A stretch of DNA of 56,126 nt. Origin: an uncultured Collinsella sp. (lineage in GTDB: Bacteria; Actinomycetota; Coriobacteriia; Coriobacteriales; Coriobacteriaceae). The notes under the pieces are model-generated. The model did not search any database. It saw nothing but the letters and a program-made list of their open reading frames with translations, and was not told the DNA's origin. The stretch's first letter is position 1. Each line of letters opens with the position of its first letter. Shown piece after piece: positions 8,903 through 18,301 of this stretch. Both the position numbers and the translations under genes were made by a program. Where the stretch lies: assembly GCA_958370325.1 (NCBI GenBank), contig CATXJW010000011.1, positions 1 through 56,126 of the forward strand. Direction: 5' to 3'.

Positions 8903-9877
8903 CTATCGGACATTTCGGCATGCGATAAGAGCCATAACCTTCGCAGAATTACTCCCCCTAAAAAACGCCTCCGGAATACAGTCTTTGTCGTACCGGAAGA
9001 CCGAATTCCCAGTTTTATCGCGTAAGTACTTATAGAAGAAGTCCTCCCAGCTTTTAAACTTTTCACTGTCTGCAAACGCTTCTGGCTCTTGCAAAACCGC
9101 CTTAACATCTAACCCTGAAATTACGCCGGAGCTCAGCAGAAGCCATTCGAACGACTCGGGGAGACAAACCGTAACAGTATCGCGGTGAATGTCTTGCAGC
9201 TTAAGGACGCGGTCCGCATAGCACCCAAATGCCGCTCCGTCCGCGACAACAAACACGCGATCGTCGAAATGCTGATCCAACCAGCCCAAAATCGCGCTGT
9301 TCGTCATGGCCGAAGCACAGGTAAGCTCACTATCAGCGAAATGCCGTTCAAAGAACTGGAAACCAGACTTACTGCCCTCGCATAGAAGGATAGAAAAGTC
9401 CTGTTTTGGCGCCGACCGGGAAATAGCATAACGATGATTCCCGCGATCTTGATAAACAGGGACGAAAGAATGGTATTTTCCGCTCGTCTTAATCTTGTAA
9501 ATCTCATCCACGCTATACGGAAGATTAGGGAAATCAGCCCTTGAGATCAGCACGAAATAATTCGAGGAATACAGCACATGATGGGCAAACTCATCAGAAT
9601 GAATCTCTTTTAAGCCCTCATCCACAAATACGATCGAGTCATGAACGGACGAAAGCTGGTTTCGCCAATCATAATCGGTCAAGGCGACACAGGGACAATC
9701 ACATTGCAAGGAAACACCCGACTGCTCGCCCGTTCGCATGTAGTCTGCGACCATGTCAAACAGTGTTGTCTTACCCGTGCCGCTATCGCCACGCACAATA
9801 GTGATGTTCCGCTTGATGGTAAATGTGTACTTGGTTCCCCTGCGGCGGGAAATCTTAACGAGATGCGAACCGTTCAT
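8903..9877 (-). CDS. P-loop NTPase with TOPRIM-like C-terminal half, partner of DUF4869
   Basis: A 324-residue protein of unknown function. Seen directly: Walker A GDSGTGKTT at 30-38, a Walker-B-like SIVFVDE at 81-87, then FVLISR as a possible sensor strand. The second half has ILLCEGSKSG (164-172), VFVVADGAAFG (208-218) and LPESFEWLLL (239-248). The Glu-Gly and later Asp-Gly strands are reminiscent of TOPRIM folds in OLD-type nucleases, but this is inference. It begins 9 bp after the DUF4869-like gene, so the two form a pair. GC is well below the flanking rml genes, indicating acquisition. A role in defence or nucleic-acid processing is possible but unproven. Confidence 0.6.
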   Translation of the reverse strand: MNGSHLVKISRRRGTKYTFTIKRNITIVRGDSGTGKTTLFDMVADYMRTGEQSGVSLQCDCPCVALTDYDWRNQLSSVHDSIVFVDEGLKEIHSDEFAHHVLYSSNYFVLISRADFPNLPYSVDEIYKIKTSGKYHSFVPVYQDRGNHRYAISRSAPKQDFSILLCEGSKSGFQFFERHFADSELTCASAMTNSAILGWLDQHFDDRVFVVADGAAFGCYADRVLKLQDIHRDTVTVCLPESFEWLLLSSGVISGLDVKAVLQEPEAFADSEKFKSWEDFFYKYLRDKTGNSVFRYDKDCIPEAFFRGSNSAKVMALIACRNVR

Positions 9878-9886
9878 AAGCAGTAC

Positions 9887-10324
9887 CTACAGATACGGAA
9901 TCGACTCGTGAATCAATTCGGCCATGTTGTGAACGATTCGGCCGCTATTCACGACTTTAATTTTAAAATCCTCGCGACCAAAGTCCATCACATGATAGAG
10001 ATTCACAACGAGCTTGCGGTCTTTCGCCATGTCGAGAATCCACTTGGCACAGTTGTCACCACAGGTAGAAGCGTTAAAAATATGCTTACGATCAAATCTC
10101 ATAAGCAGCAGCGTTTTCACGCCACCAGAAAGCTGGAGTGGGGAGATGGATCCAAGCACAGGGCTTTCGATAACGTTTTCGGAGACAACATCCGATCGAT
10201 CAACATCTTTAATTATCGAGACTGCATAGGAATCCGTAATCCAAGAAGACCGGTAAGAGTTTTTGAAATATGTCGCTGTGTTGTAAATCGCTTCTGGCAT
10301 ATCGCCAAAGTAGACGCTTAACAC
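9887..10324 (-). CDS. DUF4869-like protein
   Basis: A 145-residue protein beginning LSVYFGDMPEAIYNTATYF, with ENVIESPVLG, LSGGVKTLLLM and FNASTCGDNCAKWIL in the middle and a NLYHVMDFG stretch near the end. This pattern is what I recall for DUF4869, a family of unknown function in gut Firmicutes and Actinobacteria. The GTG at 10324 is chosen because GGGAG lies 5 bases upstream; TTG 10336 and GTG 10330 are in-frame alternatives. It is the first gene of a two-gene unit with the P-loop protein. No catalytic motif is obvious; the conserved CGDNC pair of cysteines stands out. Confidence 0.65.
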   Translation of the reverse strand: MLSVYFGDMPEAIYNTATYFKNSYRSSWITDSYAVSIIKDVDRSDVVSENVIESPVLGSISPLQLSGGVKTLLLMRFDRKHIFNASTCGDNCAKWILDMAKDRKLVVNLYHVMDFGREDFKIKVVNSGRIVHNMAELIHESIPYL

Positions 10325-10372
10325 ATCCACTCCCAATCATATTGTCTTTATGGTCAACGTAATCATAACGAA

Positions 10373-10400
10373 AGGGGCCACCAGATAAACGGTGACCCCT
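10373..10400 (-). terminator. terminator-like hairpin between rmlA and the DUF4869 gene
   Basis: AGGGG-C-CACC and GGTG-A-CCCCT form a stem with one internal mismatch and an 8-nt loop. On the minus strand it is followed by only TTTCGTT, so termination may be partial. It would insulate the inserted cassette from rmlA transcription or attenuate it. Confidence 0.5.
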
Positions 10401-10419
10401 AAAAGAAAACAAGCTGGCG

Positions 10420-11319
10420 CTAGTACTCGCGCGGGCTGTTGACGATCTCGCCGGCGGCGACCTTCTTCAGGTGCTGGCCGTAGACCGACTTGCCGTAGGC
10501 CTTGGCGGCCTCCTCGAGCTCGGCAGTCGTGATCCAGCCGTTCTCCCAGGCGATCTCCTCGGGCACGGACACGGGCAGGTCCTGGGAGTGCTCCACGGCG
10601 CGGACGAACTCCGCGGCCTCGTGCAGGCTCTCCATGGTGCCGGTGTCCAGCCACGCGTAGCCGCGGCCCAGGGTCACCACGGACAGCGTCCCCTCCTCCA
10701 GGTACATCTGGTTGAGCGTGGTGATCTCCAGCTCGCCTCGGGCCGACGGCTTGACCTCATGCGCCTTGGCTGCCACGTCGCCCGGGTAGAAGTAGAGTCC
10801 GGTGACGGCGTAGGAGCTCTTGGGCTCGGCGGGCTTCTCCTCGATGGAGACGGCCCTGCCCTCGCGGTCGAACTCCACGACGCCGAAGCGCTCGGGGTCG
10901 TCGACGTGGTAGCCGAAGACCGTGGCGCGGCCCGATTCGGCGTTCTGGACGGCGCGCGTCAGGTGGCGCGACAGGCCGTTGCCGTAGAAGATGTTGTCGC
11001 CGAGCACCAGGGCGCACGGCTCTCCGCCGATGAAGTCCTCGCCGATGGTGAAGGCCTGCGCCAGGCCGTCCGGCGAGGGCTGCTCTGCGTAGGAGAGGTT
11101 CACGCCGTAGCGCGAGCCGTCCCCGAGCAGGCGCTCGAAGTTGGGGAGGTCGGTCGGCGTGGAGATGACCAGGATGTCCCGGATGCCCGCCAGCATGAGG
11201 GTGCTGAGCGGGTAGTAGATCATGGGCTTGTCGTAGACCGGCAGCAGCTGCTTGGAGGTCACGAGCGTGAGCGGGTACAGGCGCGTGCCGGACCCGCCGG
11301 CGAGGATGATGCCTTTCAT
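10420..11319 (-). CDS. rmlA: glucose-1-phosphate thymidylyltransferase RmlA
   Basis: A 299-residue nucleotidyltransferase that makes dTDP-glucose, the first step of dTDP-L-rhamnose synthesis. The N-terminus MKGIILAGGSGTRLYPLT is the nucleotide-binding signature, followed by KPMIYYPLS and ALVLGDNIFYG. ATG 11319 is set by this motif and by GAGGA upstream; the longer open frame to 11403 is not supported. It is high-GC like rmlB and rmlCD but separated from them by the DUF4869 cassette. Confidence 0.95.
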   Translation of the reverse strand: MKGIILAGGSGTRLYPLTLVTSKQLLPVYDKPMIYYPLSTLMLAGIRDILVISTPTDLPNFERLLGDGSRYGVNLSYAEQPSPDGLAQAFTIGEDFIGGEPCALVLGDNIFYGNGLSRHLTRAVQNAESGRATVFGYHVDDPERFGVVEFDREGRAVSIEEKPAEPKSSYAVTGLYFYPGDVAAKAHEVKPSARGELEITTLNQMYLEEGTLSVVTLGRGYAWLDTGTMESLHEAAEFVRAVEHSQDLPVSVPEEIAWENGWITTAELEEAAKAYGKSVYGQHLKKVAAGEIVNSPREY

Positions 11320-11798
11320 ATAATCCGTCCTCTGCAATCGATAATAGTTATAAATCGAGCGGTTAGTTAGAGTTTGATATTCTATTAAGTTAAACCTTCT
11401 CAATATTAACGAAAGAAGCCATTGATGAACAACCGCAAGGACACAACCCGTAGAGACGACACAACGGATGCGCTCATTGCTGCTAATCGGCCATATACGT
11501 AAACAATAATATTGATGACATAGTGAAGCTCAACCTGAGAAGCCCGAGTTCGCGACCGGAATGCACTTCAAGCTAGTTGAATTAACAATGAGACACCGAT
11601 CAAGCGGAATCGCTGCCGTAAATTTACTCCATAATACTGAGGTGGGCATCCATAATCACGTAATCGCTAGGCCCCCGCTTCCTATAGCCATATTCAAAAG
11701 TTGAAAGCACTTTTTCTTTAACCAAATCCGATTATTAGCGAGCAAATTCGATGAAATGGAAGCTTTGAGTAGCTGAGTCCATTACAAAGAGCTTGCCA
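11320..11798. other. intergenic stretch between rmlA and the WsaF-like gene
   Basis: About 480 bases with no convincing gene. It is lower in GC than rmlA and probably holds the rmlA promoter. A minus-strand open frame at 11735-11983 mostly overlaps the 3' end of the WsaF-like gene and looks fortuitous. I see no terminator with a T-run here. Confidence 0.4.
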
Positions 11799-13364
11799 TC
11801 AGTCTCTCCGAAATAAACGTTTGAGTAGAGCAACGTGACCGCCATCGACGCCCGTCGATGCAGAAGGCTGACACGGTTCACAATATTCATCAGATAGGTT
11901 AAAAACGGCAGACACGCTGCATGCACCACTTTCAACCGAACGAACAACAGGATGAGCGTTGCAAGAAGGCGAAAGACAGACAAGTTGGCTTAGCTCGGCG
12001 ACACAAAGCGGATTTTTGCCGTCTTCCGCAAAAGAGTATATATGAATGCGGAGATAGGCCTCTTCATCATCATTTAAAAACAGCGGAACATGCCCCGCAA
12101 AATGGCCGTCCCTAGATTCAAGACTAATCCAGCGAATATCAGACTGATCAAGGGCGCTCCAAACAGCTGCGCGAACATCCACAGGCACCAAAGACGACTC
12201 AAAACGCACAGTCAAATCAACAGAAGAAGCTTTGATGAGCGTTTGAGACATGGCAGACGATAGCAATCGAGCATCAGCAAGACGATCGCTGAGCAAGAAG
12301 ACCTTACTTTGGTCTTCAGTTTTTAGCACATTCCCGAAGGCGGACTTCCCGCTAGCCAAGGATGGCTCTTCATTCAAATAACGCGTAAAGGCCTCGAAGA
12401 ACATTTCATTTTCACGCTCAATCGACGTACAGCTAAATCGATTAGGCGAATCGCATTTTGAGCCTGAAAGAGCCTCAAGAATAGAAGAAGCAATGCCACA
12501 AGCAGAGGGCTCAGCGAGGTGGATGGTGCCCTCCGGAAAGTCGAGTAGATTATTCTCACGGTTTATTTCAATTACCGAGAGTTTCGATGCAAGCATTTCG
12601 AAAGGCAGGCGAGAGGGATTAGTCACGCTCAACGATACGCCGGCAACACACTTGGCATAAAGCGAGGCGCATTCATCAGCAGTCAAGATGCCTAGGCTGC
12701 GTACACGTGGATCACGAATGGGGGGCATTGCGTCTTCACCGTATAAATACACGACAACTGCATCGTCGAGCTTGAGAAGCAATTTAATTGCATCAAGCAA
12801 CATGCCAGACAAACGCCGATCCTTATTGGATTGATAAATGGCGCAGACGGCATACTCTCTGCTTAGATTTTGTTCCTGCGCAGTATATATTTCGCTAACG
12901 CCAAAATCACAATATGGGACTTCATGCGAATAATAGGGTTCAACTTTTTTAGAAAGCCATCTGCCTATCGTTATGGGGTTTAGTTCATAACGATAACTTG
13001 CCTCGGCATTTAGATACATCTCCCCCATCGGATAGAACCAAGGTTCAAAATCCTGAATGAAGTAGAACCTATGGGCGCACTTCTGCATAGATGCGAAGTG
13101 CGCCGTATTCCAAGCGGTAGCGATTACTGCAAAAAAATCCTCGGGCACACTCGGTGCCACAAGTACCTCTTTAGGCGAATAGCCAAACCAATCCTTAATT
13201 TCAGCCTGAACTCTATGAGCACTCTTGTATGCCTCACAGCCCGGCATAATGAAAAAGTAATTCTCATATCCGCGAGAATCTAGAAAGGAAGCTTTGCTGC
13301 AGATGGTTCGAAAGCCGCCAGAACCCTTTGCGGGCGGAGATATTATCCAGGCAATTTGTTTCAT
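11799..13364 (-). CDS. WsaF-like rhamnosyltransferase (GT-B)
   Basis: A 521-residue glycosyltransferase. The N-terminus IAWIISPPAKGSGGFRTI, then YFIQDFEPWFYPMG and a C-terminal GT-B half with SLSVTNPSRLPFEMLA, match the WsaF family of rhamnosyltransferases that build rhamnan chains. The tail after about residue 390 is a variable region with no clear domain. Its position among rml genes and a two-domain GT2 supports a role in polymerising L-rhamnose on the cytoplasmic side of the membrane. It starts 9 bp after the upstream GT2 gene. Confidence 0.8.
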   Translation of the reverse strand: MKQIAWIISPPAKGSGGFRTICSKASFLDSRGYENYFFIMPGCEAYKSAHRVQAEIKDWFGYSPKEVLVAPSVPEDFFAVIATAWNTAHFASMQKCAHRFYFIQDFEPWFYPMGEMYLNAEASYRYELNPITIGRWLSKKVEPYYSHEVPYCDFGVSEIYTAQEQNLSREYAVCAIYQSNKDRRLSGMLLDAIKLLLKLDDAVVVYLYGEDAMPPIRDPRVRSLGILTADECASLYAKCVAGVSLSVTNPSRLPFEMLASKLSVIEINRENNLLDFPEGTIHLAEPSACGIASSILEALSGSKCDSPNRFSCTSIERENEMFFEAFTRYLNEEPSLASGKSAFGNVLKTEDQSKVFLLSDRLADARLLSSAMSQTLIKASSVDLTVRFESSLVPVDVRAAVWSALDQSDIRWISLESRDGHFAGHVPLFLNDDEEAYLRIHIYSFAEDGKNPLCVAELSQLVCLSPSCNAHPVVRSVESGACSVSAVFNLSDEYCEPCQPSASTGVDGGHVALLKRLFRRD

Positions 13365-13373
13365 TTAAAGCAC

Positions 13374-15755
13374 TCAAATCGCTTCGTAGTCAAAGGGATC
13401 GAACTTGTATAACGCTGCACGCTTGGGATCTCGAGAAAAGTTAACGGAAAACCATGGATCCCCCTCAGAGAAACGCTCTGACCATTTATGCAGCAATCGT
13501 GCCTTATCCTCAAAGTGCTTGTGAGAGCGAGATTTACTATCAAGAGACTTGTCGACACATGCCAAATGATAGAGGCACGCCTCTGGTGTATAGATCACTT
13601 TTAACCCAGCTTGAGAAGCTTTGAAGCAAATATCAACATCCGAATAGTCAAGAAGATACGACTCGTCAAAACCGCCCAAACGATTAAAATGTTCGCGTGA
13701 AATGGCTAAACAGACACCACTCACCGCAGATACATCCCTCACGGTCAATGGCATATAGATATAGCCAGGAGAAGATCGATGAATACCCTGCGATAGGTTG
13801 ACGATTGATTCTCCAACATAAGACAGGCCCGCCTGCTGCACAATGCCGTCAAGATCGCATGTCATTGTTCCAACAACGCCAACATCCTCTCGTTGAGAAA
13901 AGCCAACGAGAGTCTTTAGCCACAAGGGGTCTAGTGCCTGGATATCGTCATGAACAAAGACGAATTGCTCGCCATGTGCGGCGAGAGCACCGGCATTTCT
14001 CCATCCAGACAAATTAAACGGGTCATCAAGCGCGTGAACGATATAGCGACAACGAAGTCCAGAGCTCGATTGCTGAACAGCAGCTTCCGTATCCCGCGAG
14101 CACACGAAAACAACTTCAAGATCATCAAAATCAGTGTCATTGATTGAAGATACAAGAGTCGAAAGAACCGAAGAATTGCCGCGGGTGGTAACGATTAATG
14201 AACAGGACTCAGATGAAGGAACATCATAAATAGGGCTATATCTAAAAGCACGATTATGAGAGTTAACCACAGTCGCCTTGATACCGCATCTATCAAGGTG
14301 CTCCTGAACCGCTTTTATTCCAGCAAGGGTTGCATAGGGTTTACTATCGGAATTACCCGCAGTCGAATTCTCACTTATTCTCCAGTGATACAAAATTTTA
14401 GGAACATGATGGATCGACCCGCCAAGTTCAGCAATCTTCAGCACCATGGCATGGTCTTGGGCGCCATCCAACTCGCTGTTAGAAAGGTCAATTCTGTCTA
14501 AACATGCCCTTTTAACAGTAAGGAGGTGGCAAATATAATTGTTGTCACGAGCCATATCAAGACTAAAATCCGGCTTAAAAGTAGGATGAGCCAAAGACCC
14601 GTCAGGCAATAGCTTATCTTCATCACAATAAAGAAGATTGATGTCCGCATTTTGATTTAAAGCGCATGCGTACTCAAACAAGATATTCGGTTCCAGGACA
14701 TCGTCATGATCAAAAAAGCAAAGGTATTCGCCCTTGGCCATCTTGATTCCGACATTGGTGTTCTCAGTGATACCTAGATTGCCCTCAAGAACAGTCACTT
14801 TAATTCTAGAGTCTGCGTCCACATACTCGGAGACCAGGTCACTTAGGCCATCGTAATCGGGCGTAGAATTAACCAGAATAAGTTCCCAATTAGAATACGT
14901 CTGTGCGATCACAGAATCAGCCATGTCCCTGAAGAAATTCAAAGGAGTCTTATATAAAGGGACGATGATTGAAAACAAGGGTTGGTATGTAAACTCTTTT
15001 TTCGATTGAGCTATTGCATCGGATCCGGTCAATCTACGCCCAGAAAACCAGGACAAATAACGGGGTTGATCGAACGCACATACATGCTCCCGATCAGCCT
15101 CATCACAAAGCTCCTTGAGCATGTCTTTTTTTAGATTGATAAACGTATCTAGATGACCAGAAGCTCTATGCATGCAAATGCAAAGGCTATTCCCAACCTC
15201 AGGAATGTGCAGGGAGAAGTTCACAAAACCGGGATTCAAATCGAAAAATAAGTTGTTTAATAACAAAGATTCCCCAACGACGCGGGCTTCTTCATTAAAA
15301 GCGATAATACAATCTCCCTTAAGGCAATCAGCGCCCGAAAGAACGCCCCTGACAATTAGGCCATCATCACAGGGAATAAAGTTCTCGATTTGGATAGAAG
15401 CGAGCGCGTGAATACCGGAACGGTCAATATTGCGAAATTGCCCACAATGTTCCGCACGCAGCAACCCGTTTAGTTTCGACTCAAGAGAAATCCTGCCAGG
15501 ATTGATACAACGTTGGTAAACTGTATTACCATCGCTAAAGAAAGACACAGATTGGTCGACATCAAGATCGGCAAGGATTACAACAAATTCAGTCTCTGAA
15601 AAAGGGATAATTCTTGCGGGCAGAATTTGCCCATTGGGTGATTGCGACTCAACAGCATCAGGAAAAACGGATGCGGCTTCATACAGTAGATATAGCTTGC
15701 CGTCGCCACGGCAATTTAGCTTATTGTTAAATTCGGTATTAAAAACTATGCCCAT
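13374..15755 (-). CDS. two-domain GT2 glycosyltransferase (rhamnan-type)
   Basis: About 793 residues with two GT-A domains. The first begins near 275 (FSIIVPLYKTPLNFFRDM, then CFFDHDDVLEPN), the second near 525 (CSLIVTTRGN, then FVFVHDDIQALDP). The N-terminal 270 residues are a beta-rich region typical of the long rhamnosyltransferase-like GT2 proteins. The same layout is found in the gene at 33566-36052. ATG 15755 lies 1 bp after the stop of the DUF2142 gene with GGAAAG upstream; an ATG 18 bases earlier would overlap that gene and lacks a ribosome-binding site. Confidence 0.85.
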   Translation of the reverse strand: MGIVFNTEFNNKLNCRGDGKLYLLYEAASVFPDAVESQSPNGQILPARIIPFSETEFVVILADLDVDQSVSFFSDGNTVYQRCINPGRISLESKLNGLLRAEHCGQFRNIDRSGIHALASIQIENFIPCDDGLIVRGVLSGADCLKGDCIIAFNEEARVVGESLLLNNLFFDLNPGFVNFSLHIPEVGNSLCICMHRASGHLDTFINLKKDMLKELCDEADREHVCAFDQPRYLSWFSGRRLTGSDAIAQSKKEFTYQPLFSIIVPLYKTPLNFFRDMADSVIAQTYSNWELILVNSTPDYDGLSDLVSEYVDADSRIKVTVLEGNLGITENTNVGIKMAKGEYLCFFDHDDVLEPNILFEYACALNQNADINLLYCDEDKLLPDGSLAHPTFKPDFSLDMARDNNYICHLLTVKRACLDRIDLSNSELDGAQDHAMVLKIAELGGSIHHVPKILYHWRISENSTAGNSDSKPYATLAGIKAVQEHLDRCGIKATVVNSHNRAFRYSPIYDVPSSESCSLIVTTRGNSSVLSTLVSSINDTDFDDLEVVFVCSRDTEAAVQQSSSGLRCRYIVHALDDPFNLSGWRNAGALAAHGEQFVFVHDDIQALDPLWLKTLVGFSQREDVGVVGTMTCDLDGIVQQAGLSYVGESIVNLSQGIHRSSPGYIYMPLTVRDVSAVSGVCLAISREHFNRLGGFDESYLLDYSDVDICFKASQAGLKVIYTPEACLYHLACVDKSLDSKSRSHKHFEDKARLLHKWSERFSEGDPWFSVNFSRDPKRAALYKFDPFDYEAI

Positions 15756-15756
15756 A

Positions 15757-17790
15757 TCAGCAACACTTTCCAATAACTAAAACAAACTCGCAAATCGTAG
15801 CCAAAGTAAACGGGAATACGAGGCATATCAATATGAATCGTTTGCTGTCCCCAAAGACCAAGCGACTTTGGTTAAGGATAAACGATAGACACGGAACCAA
15901 GAGTGGCAAAAGGTAACGACTCTGGCAACCATTAACCGTCCCCAAACCGACGGGGGTAAAAGACACGTAAAGTGCAGTTGCTACCAAAGCTACCGTAAAC
16001 AAAAAAACAAAAGAGGCCCAAAAAAAATATGCAGGACCAGCATGCTTAACACTAATCGAATCGGCCGAAAAAAGCCCGACCAACATTAGACAAAGAGCTG
16101 GAAGCACCTGAACCAAACCACGAAGCGCATTTACAGAAATCTGAGCAGCGAGCGATCCAAGATATGCAAAGTTAAATGCATATTCAGAAGAGGTCATCGG
16201 ATTTAAATAATATGTTGCAAAATAGTTTACAAGTATTCCCGCATAGCGCAATGGATCGGCAAGAATATAAACAATTTGTTGACCAGAGTTGACATCAGAG
16301 CCACCTCGCATATCACCAACGTTAGATCCACTAGCCGTTGAAAACAGAAACGGAAGCGCAAAGGAAGCAAAAGCAATCAAGCCCAAAATAAACACGGCAG
16401 CATAGTAATGAGTTCGCTGCCTTGAACTCACAAAGCGATTACGCGGAACCATGAAGAAAAGGCCGATTATCGGAAAATAGACGGCTTTAACTGCGAGTCC
16501 TAAAAAGGTAAATATAAACGCGAATGACATATTGCGAACTGTAAATTCTTTTAAATCCCCCCATGCATACCTTAAGAAGTAGGCAAAACCGAGCATACTG
16601 AGCGATATGAGCCATGCATCATATGAGAAGCATGCTGCAAGGAACAACGAGGTGGGAAGCATTCCCGCAAAAGCAAATAATCCTTTTTTTGATGGCGCGA
16701 CATCGATTGCAACAGCAATCGCAAGACAGTAGCTAAACAAATTACAAATTCGAGAGAATTGAATCATAGAGGAGAAATCGAAACGCAAAAGACGAGCGAG
16801 CCAGAGGCCAATTGCTGATGGAATGTACCCAATGCTGCTAAGCGTATAAACGAATTCCTCGTGCTTATTAACTTGCACATGACCAGAATCGATATCAGAT
16901 TTATAAGAGTCATTCAGCTCCCTAGCATGCTCTATAATTTCAGCTCGATCAAAATGTGATAGAGAGAGTTCTTCATAGCCCTGTGTACGACGGACCGCTT
17001 CTGCAGCAAAGTTGATATCTGTATCAGTTTTTTGAGTTTCGAATAAATAGGATGTCGAAAGAGCATTAGAGTAGTGAATTTGATCATCCCATGAAATACC
17101 CGTCGTTATCGGAGTGCTCACCACAAGGAAAACACCGATTGAAAATGCAGCGATAAAGAAAGCAACGGGAAGGGCAGACATTCGCTTTCGTATGCCTGAG
17201 CAGGCCGTAAAAACCGAAGTCGTGATTACCAGCACAAAATAAACCACAGCATTAATGAACCCAATCACGAATGCAGTCGTAGAACAACCAAAAACAATAA
17301 AGAATGCGGCGGTCAACAGGGAAACGTAGTCGGCAGCCTTGATCCTCGCCACAACAGAACGGAATGATGCTTTCAGAGAAAAGCCGCTTTGGAATAAATA
17401 GAATATCGCGCAATAGGACATCAGAAAAAAGAAGATGAGCCGCTTTTTATTCCAGTCAGCAATATTCGAAAAATGAGAAGCTGGCGACCCAAGGACGGTA
17501 AAGCCCTCCAAAATGACCGCCACAGCAAATGCCACAAACAACAGAACAAATAATTGAGCGCATCGACCAGAACAGCCATCATGTCTGTTTACATTTTCCG
17601 AGAGAAGGAAGACACGATATGATTGCCAAATGACAACATCTGCAACGGCGCAATAGAGCACTAAAACAAATAGCTGTGAGACAGAATGGTTCCCATAAAA
17701 GTGTTTCATGCCCAGAAGCTCGACAATAAAGAGAAGGACAGCAAGGACAACTTTCAATATTTGTTTTTGGTTTACGCATCGAGACAACAC
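15757..17790 (-). CDS. DUF2142-family polytopic membrane protein
   Basis: A 677-residue protein with about 13 hydrophobic segments. The long loop after TM6 contains SWDDQIHYSNA, the acidic-His loop pattern seen in DUF2142 and related GT-C-like membrane proteins, followed by VYTLSSIGYIPSAIGLWLAR. Family members sit in polysaccharide and teichoic-acid glycosylation loci and probably use polyprenyl-phosphate sugars outside the membrane. The start is uncertain: GTG 17790 has only AAGGTGA about ten bases upstream. It follows a DUF2304/GT2 pair that could supply the lipid-linked sugar. Confidence 0.8.
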   Translation of the reverse strand: MLSRCVNQKQILKVVLAVLLFIVELLGMKHFYGNHSVSQLFVLVLYCAVADVVIWQSYRVFLLSENVNRHDGCSGRCAQLFVLLFVAFAVAVILEGFTVLGSPASHFSNIADWNKKRLIFFFLMSYCAIFYLFQSGFSLKASFRSVVARIKAADYVSLLTAAFFIVFGCSTTAFVIGFINAVVYFVLVITTSVFTACSGIRKRMSALPVAFFIAAFSIGVFLVVSTPITTGISWDDQIHYSNALSTSYLFETQKTDTDINFAAEAVRRTQGYEELSLSHFDRAEIIEHARELNDSYKSDIDSGHVQVNKHEEFVYTLSSIGYIPSAIGLWLARLLRFDFSSMIQFSRICNLFSYCLAIAVAIDVAPSKKGLFAFAGMLPTSLFLAACFSYDAWLISLSMLGFAYFLRYAWGDLKEFTVRNMSFAFIFTFLGLAVKAVYFPIIGLFFMVPRNRFVSSRQRTHYYAAVFILGLIAFASFALPFLFSTASGSNVGDMRGGSDVNSGQQIVYILADPLRYAGILVNYFATYYLNPMTSSEYAFNFAYLGSLAAQISVNALRGLVQVLPALCLMLVGLFSADSISVKHAGPAYFFWASFVFLFTVALVATALYVSFTPVGLGTVNGCQSRYLLPLLVPCLSFILNQSRLVFGDSKRFILICLVFPFTLATICEFVLVIGKCC

Positions 17791-17956
17791 AGAGCTAATT
17801 CACCTTTATCCAAATCAAACTGCAAGGGCCCTCAAAGAATCGTTCCCAGTCATCTGGATGATAAGTATGGGCGCCAAGCACTGTTCGCAATTATTGCAAG
17901 TAATATAGTGGGACATTCACTGCCAGCTAATTTATAGCTAAAGCGAGACGCTTATC

Positions 17957-18301
17957 CTACTTTTCCTTCTTTCCACTTAACGCAACAGCCTGTACGAGCG
18001 AGTTTAATCGCTCTTCTTGTCGAGAGAGACGAAGAGAGTTACAAAAATCACGGACCACAAGAACGGCAATAACGTAAAGGAACACAAAATTCGAAGCCGA
18101 CATGAAACCAAATAGACTTGAAAGCCACATTGCAACTTGTGGAAAAACGCCCAAGATTACAAAACTGACGCTAAATAGCAGCCAAAACAAAGAATCCAAA
18201 ACTTGCATTTGGGATTTTTTTAATTTGCGCAATACGAATACGAATACTAAAACAGCGCAAACGAGAAGCAAAATACGAAGAGAGATCGGCAAATTGATCA
18301 C
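17957..18301 (-). CDS. DUF2304 small membrane protein
   Basis: A 114-residue protein with three hydrophobic helices (about 6-24, 33-55 and 66-86) and a charged coiled tail (LSRQEERLNSLV). This is the DUF2304 layout, a family of unknown role that occurs beside DPM1-like GT2 genes. GTG start at 18301 overlaps the stop of the upstream GT2 (GTGA), so the two are translationally coupled. It probably forms a membrane complex with that transferase or helps move the lipid-linked sugar. Confidence 0.82.
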   Translation of the reverse strand: MINLPISLRILLLVCAVLVFVFVLRKLKKSQMQVLDSLFWLLFSVSFVILGVFPQVAMWLSSLFGFMSASNFVFLYVIAVLVVRDFCNSLRLSRQEERLNSLVQAVALSGKKEK

